Assembly (NCBI RefSeq): GCF_004795745.1
Contig: NZ_SDGV01000017.1
Coordinates: 1 to 64,000 of the forward strand
DNA: 64,000 nucleotides
Reading direction: 5' to 3'
Origin: Vagococcus silagei
Lineage (GTDB): Bacteria; Bacillota; Bacilli; Lactobacillales; Vagococcaceae
Within the stretch, counting starts at the first letter, position 1; each line of letters begins with the position of its first letter. Positions 37,903 through 47,446 of the stretch are shown here, one piece after another. The notes beneath the pieces are model-generated. The model was not told the origin of the DNA. It worked only from the letters and a program-made list of their open reading frames with translations, and did not search any database. Position numbers and translations under genes: made by a program.

Positions 37903-38775
37903 TTACTTATCACGTAAATCACCAGTATTAATCACTGGTTGTGTGCCTTTATCAGTAATAATTGAGACCAGTAAATTATTAATCAGTTGTACTTTACGAT
38001 CATCGGTAAAATTAATATCTTGTTCCGTTTGAATTTGTTCAAGTGCCATTTGAGTCATCGATACTGCACCTTGAACAATGGTTTGACGTGCAGAAAGAAT
38101 CGCTTTTGCTTGTTGACGTTGCAACATTGCACTAGCAATCTCAGTAGCATAAGCCAAATGATTTAATCTTGTTTCAATAATTTCAACACCAGCTACACTC
38201 AAACGATCTTGTAGTTCTTTAGCTAATTTTTCAGAAACCTCAGCTGTATTTCCACGTAGCGTAATATCACCATCTTCAAAAGTATCATAAGGATATTCTG
38301 AGGCAATATGACGAATTGCCGTTTCACTTTGAATTTCAACAAAATCACGATAATTATCAACACCAAATAATGCTTTAGCTGTATCTGTCACTCTAAAAAC
38401 AATCACCGCAGAAATTTCGATTGGATTGCCATCAAAATCGTTTACTTTTAAAACAGCGCTGTTAAAGTTACGGACTCTTAAAGAAATATCAATCTTTTGT
38501 GCCAATGGAACAGTAATAAACAGTCCATTCTCTTTGATTGTACCAAAATATTTTCCAAAGAATAAAATGGCTTTAGCTTGATTAGGTGCGACAATGGTCA
38601 ATGAACTTAAAAATAGAATTGCAATAACTAAGATACCACCACCTAAAACTACTCGCCCAATTGTTTCATAGACAAATCCTGTTAAAACCATAAAGGCTCC
38701 AAAAATAAAAAGACCAATAAATAATATTAAACCAAGATACCCATTCATATGAAAAACTTTCTTTTCTTCTTGCAT
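37903..38775 (-). CDS. SPFH/band 7 domain membrane protein
   Basis: Starting at ATG 38775 (RBS AAGGAGG), the 290 residues have two N-terminal hydrophobic helices (about 12-58) and then a band 7 domain (VAPNQAKAILFFGKYFGTIKENGLF...VRNFNSAVLKVNDFDGNPIEISAVIVFRV) and a helical, Gln/Ala-rich C-terminus. SPFH proteins form membrane-associated rings; bacterial ones are tied to microdomains or to regulation of membrane proteases. No NfeD partner is next to it. Confidence 0.87.
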   Translation of the reverse strand: MQEEKKVFHMNGYLGLILFIGLFIFGAFMVLTGFVYETIGRVVLGGGILVIAILFLSSLTIVAPNQAKAILFFGKYFGTIKENGLFITVPLAQKIDISLRVRNFNSAVLKVNDFDGNPIEISAVIVFRVTDTAKALFGVDNYRDFVEIQSETAIRHIASEYPYDTFEDGDITLRGNTAEVSEKLAKELQDRLSVAGVEIIETRLNHLAYATEIASAMLQRQQAKAILSARQTIVQGAVSMTQMALEQIQTEQDINFTDDRKVQLINNLLVSIITDKGTQPVINTGDLRDK

Positions 38776-38818
38776 CTCTTCAACCTCCTTATAGATTATC
38801 ATTTATTATACACTATTT

Positions 38819-39811
38819 TTACCACGCAAAGGCAGAAGTTGGCGCTTCCAAAAATCTTAACCAAGAATTTTCTTGTAATTTCAATAATGTTAATGATACG
38901 CCTGACATATTCGTTGATGTTAAAAAACTTCCAGCTTTCACAAATGAAATATTTAACTCATTCAAGACTGACAGACGTGACACATCATGCGCAAAAATGG
39001 CTAATTCCATCGCAGTTGTTGCGCCCATGCCATTAATTAAAATAGCAAATTGAGACTCTTCATTAACATCATAAAAATCAATTAATTTATTTAATAGTTC
39101 ATTAGCCAAGTTCTCACTCGAACGAAACGGTTCTACGCGATATCCAGCTTCACCATGAATACCTACGCCATATGAAATATGTTGTTCAGGAAGCTCAAAC
39201 AATGGTTTATTGGGTGTTTCAATACACGTTCCACTTGCTGTTGCAACGCCTAACGTATTCATTGCATACACCACTTTATCACCTATTTCTTTTAACTCAG
39301 CTAACGACTTACCTTCTTTAGCAGCAGCACCCAATATTTTATGGACTAAAACAGTTCCAGAAACGCCACGCCGTCTTTTTTTATAGTTATCACGTTTTTC
39401 TATAGAGCAGTCATCGTTAACAATGACATGATCAACTTGCATACCTTCTTCACGAGCTAATTTTTCTGCTTCTAGACAAACGTTAAGATCTCTTTCAAAA
39501 TTTTTAATAATAATTAACACACCATACTTTGTATAAACACTTTTTATCGCTCTTAAAATCTCCTTTGCAGGTGCGGGTTGAAATATTTTTCCGTTAACAC
39601 AAGCTGTCAGCATACCATCACCAACAAAACCAAAATCCGACGGTTCATGGCCAATACCTCCACCGCCTATTAAAGCTACTTGATTCTTAGAAAAATGCTT
39701 TTGTACAATAATATTTGAGTTTGGAATTTTTTCTATAATATCGGAATGTAGAAATGTCGCCCCCTGTAAAACCTGGTCAGACACATCTTCCGGTTTATTA
39801 ATAATTAACAC
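38819..39811 (-). CDS. dhaQ: DhaK-like protein, probable DhaS coactivator DhaQ
   Basis: The 330-residue protein has the DhaK fold: GGGGIGHEPSDFGFVG (His55), RRRGVSGTVLVHKI, and His219 in GVGIHGEAGYR, equivalent to the His that binds dihydroxyacetone covalently. The catalytic-loop motif NYTGD of kinases is NFERD here (Asp108 kept). No dhaL or dhaM follows, and a DhaS-like regulator is divergently encoded. In Lactococcus lactis DhaQ, a DhaK paralogue, binds dihydroxyacetone and activates DhaS. I therefore favour DhaQ over a kinase subunit, with moderate confidence. GTG start at 39811 behind GGGAGG. Confidence 0.72.
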   Translation of the reverse strand: MLIINKPEDVSDQVLQGATFLHSDIIEKIPNSNIIVQKHFSKNQVALIGGGGIGHEPSDFGFVGDGMLTACVNGKIFQPAPAKEILRAIKSVYTKYGVLIIIKNFERDLNVCLEAEKLAREEGMQVDHVIVNDDCSIEKRDNYKKRRRGVSGTVLVHKILGAAAKEGKSLAELKEIGDKVVYAMNTLGVATASGTCIETPNKPLFELPEQHISYGVGIHGEAGYRVEPFRSSENLANELLNKLIDFYDVNEESQFAILINGMGATTAMELAIFAHDVSRLSVLNELNISFVKAGSFLTSTNMSGVSLTLLKLQENSWLRFLEAPTSAFAW

Positions 39812-39828
39812 TATCCTCGCCTCCCGAA

Positions 39829-39858
39829 TAAAAAAACTGAGAAACCTATCTCTCAGTT
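39829..39858 (-). terminator. Hairpin plus T-run just upstream of dhaQ
   Basis: AACTGAGA pairs with TCTCAGTT, and on the minus strand a T-run follows directly before the dhaQ RBS. There is no minus-strand gene upstream in the 600-base gap, so it may be a leader attenuator or the end of an unannotated RNA. Confidence 0.55.
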
Positions 39859-39919
39859 CATTTTCGCTATTTTACATCATACATAATAACAATTTTTTGA
39901 ATGCTTTTAAGCCAAGAAA

Positions 39920-40278
39920 AGCCAACTCGCTATTTAGATTCTCTTTAATATGTTTTCATTTTATGCGGGGAACGAAATATTAAAGAGTATTAATCTAAAT
40001 AAGTGGCTTAACTTGAACCTACCATAATCCGTTTAAATACTGTAGACTACATTTTTTAAAGTCAATTAGATCTCTTTTAACACTATTAATCCAGCAAGCA
40101 AACATAGCGGGGACTATGTCACTCATCAAAAGCCAATCTGCTTTACTAGTGGGGACTAGTAGGATTTAACTTTTAATTTTAATAATGCCCAATTTTATAA
40201 AAAATATAATCGAACAAGTATTTAACTGTCAAAATGGAAATTATGATAAAGCAGTCTTTACTATGTTGTTACACATAG
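39920..40278. other. Structured intergenic region between dhaQ and dhaS
   Basis: No credible ORF. A large imperfect inverted repeat (39920-39951 with 39977-40008), two perfect short hairpins (ACATAG/CTATGT, 40102-40119; ACTAG/CTAGT, 40145-40160) and a CTATG/CATAG hairpin (40261-40278) are visible. The first three place (C/T)GGGGA in the apical loop on the plus strand. It could be a small RNA or a mobile-element relic. Confidence 0.45.
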
Positions 40279-40383
40279 CATCAAACATCCGCCAAGCTAA
40301 AAAATTAGTTTTCACTCAATTTCCTTAACCTTACTGGTCTGCTTGACACCTTTATTGTAGCAATGAAAGGGCTTTCTTTCCAC

Positions 40384-40405
40384 GGACAATCTTTTTAATT
40401 TGTCC
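40384..40405. promoter_or_regulatory. DhaS-type operator
   Basis: GGACAATC-N6-ATTTGTCC has the same length and layout as the L. lactis DhaS site I recall, GGACACAT-N6-ATTTGTCC. It lies 85 bases upstream of the dhaS-like gene. Confidence 0.7.
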
Positions 40406-40490
40406 GAATTAAATGCTTTTATTTGTTATTTTTACAAAATATTGCTATCCTTACATAGATATCTTTACTTTTTTTACAGGAAGGAATTTT

Positions 40491-41081
40491 ATGACTACAG
40501 GGGAAGCTTTAATCACAAAGAAAGTAATTGCTTATTCTTTTAAACATTTAATGAAAACAAAAGACTTCAATAAAATTTCAATCACAGAAATTATGATGCA
40601 AGCAGAATTACGACGTCAAACTTTTTACGATCATTTCACTGATAAATATGATTTATTGGCTTGGCTATATCATCAAGAATTCACGGAAAATGTTGAACAT
40701 TACATCGACTATGAGCCTTGGCCAGAAATCCTAAATCGCGTTTTAACTTATTTTGAAAAAAATAAGCTGCTTTACCAGAAAGCCCTCGCGGTGACCGAAC
40801 AAAATTCATTTGATCAATTTTTAACAGAACACACTCATCAGTTTTTCTTAACTATTCTCGAAAAACAAGAACAACCTGAGCTTGATTTAACATCAAAAAC
40901 AAATGCTACTTCATATTCTATCTCAGACTATTCATACTTTTACGCAGTCGGTTTTACTGGCATAGTAACTCCTTGGCTGCTCGATAATTGTCAAGAGTCT
41001 GTTGAGGATATCACTAATTATCTCACTGTAATTATCCAAAACAGTATTATTCAACTTTTAAAAAATAAAGAGATACTCTAG
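40491..41081 (+). CDS. dhaS: TetR-like dihydroxyacetone-responsive activator DhaS
   Basis: From ATG 40491 (RBS AGGAAGG) the protein has 196 residues. The N-terminal TetR helix-turn-helix reads LITKKVIAYSFKHLMKTKDFNKISITEIMMQAELRRQTFYDHF and is followed by DKYDLLAWLYHQEF, the pattern of DhaS-type proteins; the remainder is an all-helical ligand/partner domain. In L. lactis DhaS is unusual in activating the dha operon together with DhaQ. The DhaQ-like gene diverges from it and a DhaS operator lies between. The target kinase genes are not in this window. Confidence 0.8.
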   Translation: MTTGEALITKKVIAYSFKHLMKTKDFNKISITEIMMQAELRRQTFYDHFTDKYDLLAWLYHQEFTENVEHYIDYEPWPEILNRVLTYFEKNKLLYQKALAVTEQNSFDQFLTEHTHQFFLTILEKQEQPELDLTSKTNATSYSISDYSYFYAVGFTGIVTPWLLDNCQESVEDITNYLTVIIQNSIIQLLKNKEIL

Positions 41082-41123
41082 TTAATGATTCATTACACAA
41101 CCATGGCTAGAGTATCTCTTTTC
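41068..41123 (+). terminator. Terminator overlapping the dhaS stop codon
   Basis: AAGAGATACTCTAG (containing the TAG stop) pairs perfectly with CTAGAGTATCTCTT, followed by T's. Confidence 0.85.
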
Positions 41124-41165
41124 ATTACAATTAGTAACACTTTAACAATTTTTTTGTTAAATTTT

Positions 41166-43886
41166 TTAATGTAAAATCTTACCTTTTTTCAATTGATTAT
41201 TCAAATAGCTAAAGATTTTATCCGCTTTAGGATAGAAAATTAAACCAAGAACAAAGAATAGAACAGTTACAAAGCCAAGAATGATGATTGCTTTGATCGC
41301 AGCTGGCCAATAGACCCCACCGACTGATTCTCTTAGTAAATTAACCGCATGTGTAAATGGAATATATGGGTTAATTGCTCTAAAGAATGGTCCGGACATC
41401 TCAATTGGGAAGTTTCCTGCCCCGGCGGATATCGACAGTACGAGTATGATAATTGCCATCCCTTTTCCAAGATTTCCAAATAAGGCGACTAACACATAAA
41501 CGATCATCATGAAACTAAAGCTCACAATTAAAGCAAAGATAATATTCAATACTGGATTTTTAGTGTACGCACCTAGTAAGAACTGATTACCTAAGACAAC
41601 AATTAACGTTTGACCAACACCCACTGTTAAGAATGTCATCATTCTTGCTAAAAATTGTTGACGTTTTGAGTAACGTTTTTTCTCTTCATCGTCTAAAGAG
41701 AATTTCGTACTTGCAATACTTGAGAAGAGAACTGCACCTACCCACAGACACAACGCTGTATAGAATGGCGTACTTGCTGAACCATAGTTTGGAATGTGAT
41801 AGATATGTTCTGTTTTCAGCTTAACTGGTTTAGCCAAGAATTCACTTTCCGCATTGGCATCAGATTTCATTAATTTAATCACTTCAGTTAAATCAATATC
41901 TTCTTCACCTTTACGAATTAAGCCACTCGCTTTTCCAATACTTTTCTTAATATTTGGCCAGTCATTTTGAACCATATCTGTTGCCATTTTCAATGATGTC
42001 TCTAATTTTGGCATTTTATCATTTGCTTTATCCACAGTTTTCTTAACATCAGATTCAATACCTGGTAAATCTGTTTGGATAAAAGTTGATGCTTTATTCA
42101 ATTTACCTTTTAGAACTGGGAAATCTTGTCTAAAAAAGTTCGCTCCCCCATTAATACTACCCACAATAAGTGGCATGTTACCATTCACAAGTTCATTCAC
42201 AGCATGAATTTCTTGTTTAACTTTAGGCATTTCAGCACGATATTTTTCAAAATAAGTAATTGCAGTTTCAATTGTACCACTTGTTGCAGTTAACAATTCA
42301 CCAACATTCGCAATTAAATTTTGATTTACAATTGCACCTGTGACGTTTCCAGCAATTGTTAACATATTTTGTGCCTCTTCAATTACTGACTCCACTGCAC
42401 TTGTGATAGCACCAACTGGAATACTTTCAGCTTGATGTTGAATATTGTTAGCCGCATCACTTATTTGATTTAATGCTTGTGATAATTGACTCGAAGTTTG
42501 CGAAATAGAATCCCAATTTGCTAAAACATTATCTACTTGCTGCTCCGCATTTCCGACTACATGAGATAGATTACTTAATTGTTGGATTACACCATCTAAT
42601 TCAGACGAACCTGTTGTTTCTTGTAAGTTTGTTAAAACGTCGATTTGACCATCAATCATACTCTTTTGGAAACTCAAACGTTCTGAAACTTTAACAAGAT
42701 GGTTATGAATTGCTTCAAGTGATTCATCTGATAAATCTTCATCCAACATACCCGCTAGTTGGCCCGTAAGGTGAGCTGTTTCTTGAGACACTACGATAAC
42801 AATCGAAAGTCCGGATTCAACACCTGAGGCAATATTTGGTAATGCTGTTTGAATTTGTGCAATACTATTTTTAACCTCTGGAATTAGTTTATTTGCTGAA
42901 AGTGCTAATTCATTAACTTGAGGTAAAACTTTCTGTGCATTTTTAATAATTGTTAAGCCATGTTTAGCTTCAACAACCGCTTGATCCATGGTATTCACAA
43001 CACCATCAAAATCTTGATCAATCATCGCAATTTGTTCGCCAGCATGTTCAATTTCTGGAATCCTTGCTTGCGTTGCATAAACTAAACCACCAACTTTTTC
43101 AATTTCTGGTACGCGACCATTAATTGCGACGACTTTTTGACCCATTTTGTCAACTTCAGGTAGATAGTCTACGAATTCATTGGCCATCTTTAATTTTTCT
43201 TTCATATCTGGAACTTTTTTATTTAACTCGACAACTTCTTTGGTATAACCATCAATGACGTCAAGATTATCATTCAGTTCTAAAACTTTAGCTGTCACTT
43301 TTTTAATAGATGGTAAATTAGAGTCTAGATTAAAACCAATATCATTTAGAATATCTAAAAGTGTTCGGCTTGCTGTGGTAATAAACTCTGTTGTAATAGT
43401 TTCTTGCAGTGTTCCCGCACCTTTATCTGAAATCTTAGGTGCAATCGCATTTATTTTTTCATTCACACTATAATTGATTTCTGGATGTTTAATATCACCC
43501 TGAACAAAACTAACTAAATTCTCTGAAAAGTCATTTGGTAAATAAATCCCTGCGTAATACTTACCACTTCTAACCCCTTTATCAAGTTCCTCTTTACTTG
43601 AAACAAATTGCCAATCTAAAGTATCATTCTCTTTAAGATTATTGACAACTTCTTTACCGATATTTACCTTTTTATCCATCACAGTAGCTGGTTTATCGTC
43701 TGAATAAACTGCAATTTTTAAATCTCCTGTGTTTGAATATGGATCCCATAAAGCTTCAATATTAAACCAAGCGTATAAAGAAGGAATTATCATTAACGCA
43801 ATCATCAATACGAGAGTTAATTTATTTCGGTAAATTCGACGCCAGTCTAAGGCATATAATTCAAATACTTTTTTTAATTTTTCCAT
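41166..43886 (-). CDS. YhgE/Pip family membrane protein
   Basis: The 906-residue protein has the YhgE/Pip layout: one N-terminal membrane helix (about 18-37), a large extracellular helical region (about 40-660) with repeated VxxINxxxPEIEK/DM-type heptads predicted to be coiled coil, and five or six C-terminal helices of ABC-2-like type (about 690-890). Relatives include the L. lactis phage infection protein and the EsaA family of type VII secretion. It starts 15 bases after an Rrf2-type regulator and is probably under its control. Substrate unknown. Confidence 0.88.
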   Translation of the reverse strand: MEKLKKVFELYALDWRRIYRNKLTLVLMIALMIIPSLYAWFNIEALWDPYSNTGDLKIAVYSDDKPATVMDKKVNIGKEVVNNLKENDTLDWQFVSSKEELDKGVRSGKYYAGIYLPNDFSENLVSFVQGDIKHPEINYSVNEKINAIAPKISDKGAGTLQETITTEFITTASRTLLDILNDIGFNLDSNLPSIKKVTAKVLELNDNLDVIDGYTKEVVELNKKVPDMKEKLKMANEFVDYLPEVDKMGQKVVAINGRVPEIEKVGGLVYATQARIPEIEHAGEQIAMIDQDFDGVVNTMDQAVVEAKHGLTIIKNAQKVLPQVNELALSANKLIPEVKNSIAQIQTALPNIASGVESGLSIVIVVSQETAHLTGQLAGMLDEDLSDESLEAIHNHLVKVSERLSFQKSMIDGQIDVLTNLQETTGSSELDGVIQQLSNLSHVVGNAEQQVDNVLANWDSISQTSSQLSQALNQISDAANNIQHQAESIPVGAITSAVESVIEEAQNMLTIAGNVTGAIVNQNLIANVGELLTATSGTIETAITYFEKYRAEMPKVKQEIHAVNELVNGNMPLIVGSINGGANFFRQDFPVLKGKLNKASTFIQTDLPGIESDVKKTVDKANDKMPKLETSLKMATDMVQNDWPNIKKSIGKASGLIRKGEEDIDLTEVIKLMKSDANAESEFLAKPVKLKTEHIYHIPNYGSASTPFYTALCLWVGAVLFSSIASTKFSLDDEEKKRYSKRQQFLARMMTFLTVGVGQTLIVVLGNQFLLGAYTKNPVLNIIFALIVSFSFMMIVYVLVALFGNLGKGMAIIILVLSISAGAGNFPIEMSGPFFRAINPYIPFTHAVNLLRESVGGVYWPAAIKAIIILGFVTVLFFVLGLIFYPKADKIFSYLNNQLKKGKILH

Positions 43887-43901
43887 TTGATTTTTCCTCC
43901 T

Positions 43902-44375
43902 CTAAACTAATTGATTCCAATCATGTTTTGGAAATTCTTTGTAATCACTAAAGATTAAGGACAATACTTCATTCACTTTAATATTACCTAAAGTATTGCT
44001 CCACGCTTGATCAGCTTCTGCAAAATATGCAGATACAATTTTGTCACCATTCTGTGCAAGTTCATTAAAGTTAGCAAAAGCGCGTTCTAACACGCCGATA
44101 TCAGGAAATGAGACAAATGGTCCTTCGATTGCTTCTACAACCTCTAGTAATGTTAATTCATCTAAAGATCGCTCCAAATAGAAACCGCCATTATTTCCAG
44201 ATACACCGCCTATTATTTCCGCAACTACTAATTTTCTTAATAATTTACGACTGTAAGATGGTGAGACAGACAATTTTTTATTAATCGTTGCAGAAGATGC
44301 TGGAATATCGGGAAGTTGAGTCGTTAATAAAGCAATAATTGCAATGGCTTGTTCAGTTGCATTGGTTAATTTCAT
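43902..44375 (-). CDS. Rrf2-family transcriptional regulator
   Basis: From ATG 44375 the protein has 157 residues, with the Rrf2 winged helix (MKLTNATEQAIAIIALL...ATINKKLSVSPSYSRKLLRKLVVAEIIGGVSGNNGGFYL) and a C-terminal dimer helix. It contains no cysteine, so unlike IscR or NsrR it cannot ligate an Fe-S cluster through Cys. It forms an operon with yhgE-type gene downstream. An earlier in-frame GTG (44396) has no good ribosome site. Confidence 0.88.
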   Translation of the reverse strand: MKLTNATEQAIAIIALLTTQLPDIPASSATINKKLSVSPSYSRKLLRKLVVAEIIGGVSGNNGGFYLERSLDELTLLEVVEAIEGPFVSFPDIGVLERAFANFNELAQNGDKIVSAYFAEADQAWSNTLGNIKVNEVLSLIFSDYKEFPKHDWNQLV

Positions 44376-44651
44376 GATAGTTTCACTCACTTTCACTGGT
44401 TACAAAAAACCATTATAGACGTTTAATGTCCACAATGCAATAAGAACATTTTAACTTTATTAATATCTTTTAAACACTCAATTGGTATATCTATTATACA
44501 CTATAATAAACAATAAATTAACATTTTAATAGCGATATGGTATACTTTCATAAACAGCCCGTTTAAGAATATTAAAAAACACGTTTAATTTTATTTGTTT
44601 TTAGTTCAAAGACAGATAAAATTATCTATTTCATAAAAAGGAGGATGTATC

Positions 44652-45188
44652 ATGACTAAAGAAAAAACGGATTTTTTCGCACTTAGCATATTAACAACTA
44701 TTACTGGCTTTTTTTATTTTATTGATCTCATAAAATCCCCCGATCACTTTTCAAACTATTATGCTATATTTCTAATGTCATTAGTCATCACAATTAATAG
44801 CAGTACAAAAAAACTTTCAAACAAATTTGTCTTTCTTTTATATTTTGTCTTCATTTTTGTTAATTTTGTTTTAATGGAACCTACCATAACACTCAATGGT
44901 CTTATTATTATATTTATTATCTCATTAGCACTTACCTCACTCTTTTATTGCGGTTATCGATTTCAAAAGAAAAACCCTAGAAATCCAAATAGTTTACGAT
45001 GGCTTCAAAATAAATTTCCAAACCAACCCTCTTGGGTGTTAGCAATAGGTGTTTCGCTTGCTCTTTTGATTCTATTCTTTAGTGTCCTTTTCTTCTTTCA
45101 AATTCAATTTGAACTTATTTTTTATATTATTTTTATTACTATTATCATTTATGAACCTGTTTCCTCAGCCTATTTTTATGGAAATTAA
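44652..45188 (+). CDS. Hypothetical membrane protein (178 aa)
   Basis: Six hydrophobic segments in two groups of three flank a short basic loop (YRFQKKNPRNPNSLRWLQNKF), with an ATG behind AAAGGAGG. I recognise no family. It is divergent from the Rrf2/YhgE unit across a 275-base AT-rich gap, where I saw promoter-like A/T stretches but no clear operator, and has its own terminator. Confidence 0.75.
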   Translation: MTKEKTDFFALSILTTITGFFYFIDLIKSPDHFSNYYAIFLMSLVITINSSTKKLSNKFVFLLYFVFIFVNFVLMEPTITLNGLIIIFIISLALTSLFYCGYRFQKKNPRNPNSLRWLQNKFPNQPSWVLAIGVSLALLILFFSVLFFFQIQFELIFYIIFITIIIYEPVSSAYFYGN

Positions 45189-45202
45189 ATATGAATAAAA
45201 AA

Positions 45203-45230
45203 AATAATCCCAACAATGGGATTATTTTTT
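45203..45230 (+). terminator. Terminator of the hypothetical membrane protein gene
   Basis: AATAATCCC pairs with GGGATTATT, followed by TTTTTT. Confidence 0.85.
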
Positions 45231-45345
45231 ATTAGATTACAAATGACTGCTTTAATTAATTCTATAGCTATAGAATTCAACAGAACGATTTCTAGTTTTA
45301 ACACACAAAAAGTATCATGTTAACTTTTTATCGATAGTCAGAATT

Positions 45346-45780
45346 TTATTTTTTCAACTCCATATCAATATGCGGAATATCATCTTCAAGATAAACGTCA
45401 GAAATAACTTCAAAACCAAATGAACTGTAAAAATCAACAAGGTAATTTTGTGCTGAAATAATGACAGGTTTATTCAATGCTAAGCGTTCAATTTCAGCTA
45501 AAGTAGTTTTGACCAATTCTTGTCCAAACTTATCACCACGAAATTCTTCCACAACTAAAACACGGCCAAAAGTGACATGCTCAGGCTTTTCAATAATTCG
45601 TGAGTAAGCAACAATTTGATTATCCTTCTTCAAGATAACGTGTTTAGCAACACTATCATCCTCATCAATTTCTTGATAGGGACAATTTTGTTCCACGACA
45701 AAAACTTTGACACGTTCCTGCGCTATTTCAAAAAATTCTGTACTAGTTAATTCGGGTAATGTTTTAATGATTGTTTCCAT
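45346..45780 (-). CDS. GNAT-family acetyltransferase (ElaA type)
   Basis: The 144-residue protein from ATG 45780 reads IIKTLPELTSTEFFEIAQERVKVFVVEQNCPYQEID, the hallmark of ElaA-like GNAT proteins, with the acetyl-CoA loop near VLVVEEFRGDKFGQELV and the C-terminal Tyr strand SAQNYLVDFYSSFGF. Substrate is unknown. No operon partners. Confidence 0.87.
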   Translation of the reverse strand: METIIKTLPELTSTEFFEIAQERVKVFVVEQNCPYQEIDEDDSVAKHVILKKDNQIVAYSRIIEKPEHVTFGRVLVVEEFRGDKFGQELVKTTLAEIERLALNKPVIISAQNYLVDFYSSFGFEVISDVYLEDDIPHIDMELKK

Positions 45781-45887
45781 GCACTTCACTTCTTTCATTT
45801 AGATTGAGGTCACAATCGGCAGACCTCCATGACGTACTCATAATCTAACAAAATTCAAGTCAATACTCAACAAATATACTAAGTCAA

Positions 45888-45936
45888 AAAAAAACAGACT
45901 AAACAATTCTTTAACAAATTGCTTAGTCTGTTTCAG
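45888..45936 (-). terminator. Terminator of the phn operon
   Basis: AAACAGACTAA(A/G)CAATT arms (45892-45908, 45917-45933) are followed by a long T-run on the minus strand, just past the nucleotidase stop codon. Confidence 0.9.
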
Positions 45937-45937
45937 A

Positions 45938-47440
45938 TTAGATAATGGTTAATTTAAAATCAATCATCTCTTCAGGTAAAGTATCATTACTAATCGCATC
46001 AATGACAAGTTGTTGAATATCGACGCCCATATTATCACTTTCTAAAGCGTGATTATACGTCGTATATTCGCCACCAGCACTTGCACGATAATCATTAAGA
46101 GCAATCGTCACTTCATCTGTTGCGGCCACTTCTTTGCCATGCAACATCATTTTTGTCACTCGGCTACCCTCTGCTTGATTTAAATCAAAAGCATAGTCTA
46201 AACCAAAATAGAAGTCATAATTATAATGCTCTAGTTTAGGCGAAATCCATGATGGGTTAATTGCAACCTGACCTGCTTCTTTAACAAAGTAAGTGGCTGT
46301 TTTTTCCATCACTTCTTTTAATTGTGTACCCGTTAATTTCACTTTGCACAAAATATTTTCATACGGATAATTTACTAGCACGTCACGGATTGATAACTCT
46401 TGTGCCATTGGGTAAAGTGCATTAAATGAGCTAACAACAGCAATATCTGCTTGGGTAGCTTCTTTTTCAACACTTGCAATCATCCGAATCCAATCATTCC
46501 CTTTTAAAGCTAACTCTAAATGAGAGATTTTTTCAATATTTTGTGGTAAAGAACCAATTTTTTGATCCAAGTATTCATTTACTTCACCATTCATCGCTAT
46601 TAAATCAGCAAATTTTTCCTGATCAAATTCACCTGTTGGGTGTAGCATTTCAGAAGTAACACTGACTCCATCCCCAGTTGTTTCAAGCTCGATTTCATAG
46701 AAATTACGTGCCATATTCGTTGGTTGCACAATATATGTGCCTGCCAACAACTGGCCTGGGATTGTTTGATGTTGATGTCCTGTTAAGAGTAAATCAAAAT
46801 CAAGGTCACGCGCTAAACGATAGCCGATGTTTTCCTTTGTTTTCGACACTAATTCTTTCGACTCAATGTCAATTTCAAAACCACCATGATATAAACAGAT
46901 CGCAATATCAACTTGATCTTTAATTCGTTCTAAAGCTGCTTTAGCTTCTGGAAAAGGATCCACAATTTGAATGCTTGCAATGTTTTCCGGTTTTTCCCAA
47001 ACATTAATATATTCAGTTGTGATACCAACAATTCCAACTTTTAAACCATTGGGCATTTCTTTAATAATTTCAGGAAAAAGCATCTTTCCTTCTTTATCTA
47101 ACACGTTGACACAAGTGACCGTTGGATTTAAATCGCGAACTTCACTTTCTAATCGTTCAAAACCATGATTGAAATCATGATTTCCTAATGTGACCACATC
47201 GTAACCAATTTTATTAATCGTTTCGATGATGCCTGTCGCACGACCATCTTTCTTTTGAAAATAATTGACAAATGGTGAGCCTTGAAACATATCCCCACCA
47301 TCAATGACCAATGTGTTATCATCACGCTGATATTGTTCAGAGGCTGATAAAAGCCCTAATGGTTGAACACTATCATTACTATAGTCCGTTGGAAATAAAT
47401 AGCCATGCACATCTGATGTATAATAAATTTTTAGTTTCAT
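45938..47440 (-). CDS. Cytoplasmic 5'-nucleotidase/metallophosphatase of the phn operon
   Basis: The 500-residue enzyme has the calcineurin-like N-domain (YTSDVHGYLFP, DGGDMFQGSP, TLGNHDFNHGFERLE, LTGHQHQT) and a 5'-nucleotidase C-domain (about 300-480, ending with NDYRASAGGEY). It has no signal peptide, unlike the LPXTG enzyme at 33-38 kb. It starts 6 bases after the second phnE, so it is the last gene of the transporter operon and probably releases phosphate from an imported phosphate ester or nucleotide-like product. Confidence 0.88.
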   Translation of the reverse strand: MKLKIYYTSDVHGYLFPTDYSNDSVQPLGLLSASEQYQRDDNTLVIDGGDMFQGSPFVNYFQKKDGRATGIIETINKIGYDVVTLGNHDFNHGFERLESEVRDLNPTVTCVNVLDKEGKMLFPEIIKEMPNGLKVGIVGITTEYINVWEKPENIASIQIVDPFPEAKAALERIKDQVDIAICLYHGGFEIDIESKELVSKTKENIGYRLARDLDFDLLLTGHQHQTIPGQLLAGTYIVQPTNMARNFYEIELETTGDGVSVTSEMLHPTGEFDQEKFADLIAMNGEVNEYLDQKIGSLPQNIEKISHLELALKGNDWIRMIASVEKEATQADIAVVSSFNALYPMAQELSIRDVLVNYPYENILCKVKLTGTQLKEVMEKTATYFVKEAGQVAINPSWISPKLEHYNYDFYFGLDYAFDLNQAEGSRVTKMMLHGKEVAATDEVTIALNDYRASAGGEYTTYNHALESDNMGVDIQQLVIDAISNDTLPEEMIDFKLTII

Positions 47441-47446
47441 TTTGAT

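Noticed and set aside
41166-44375. Type VII secretion locus around the YhgE/Pip protein
   Set aside because: EsaA-like topology is shared, but no WXG100, EssB or EssC genes are nearby.
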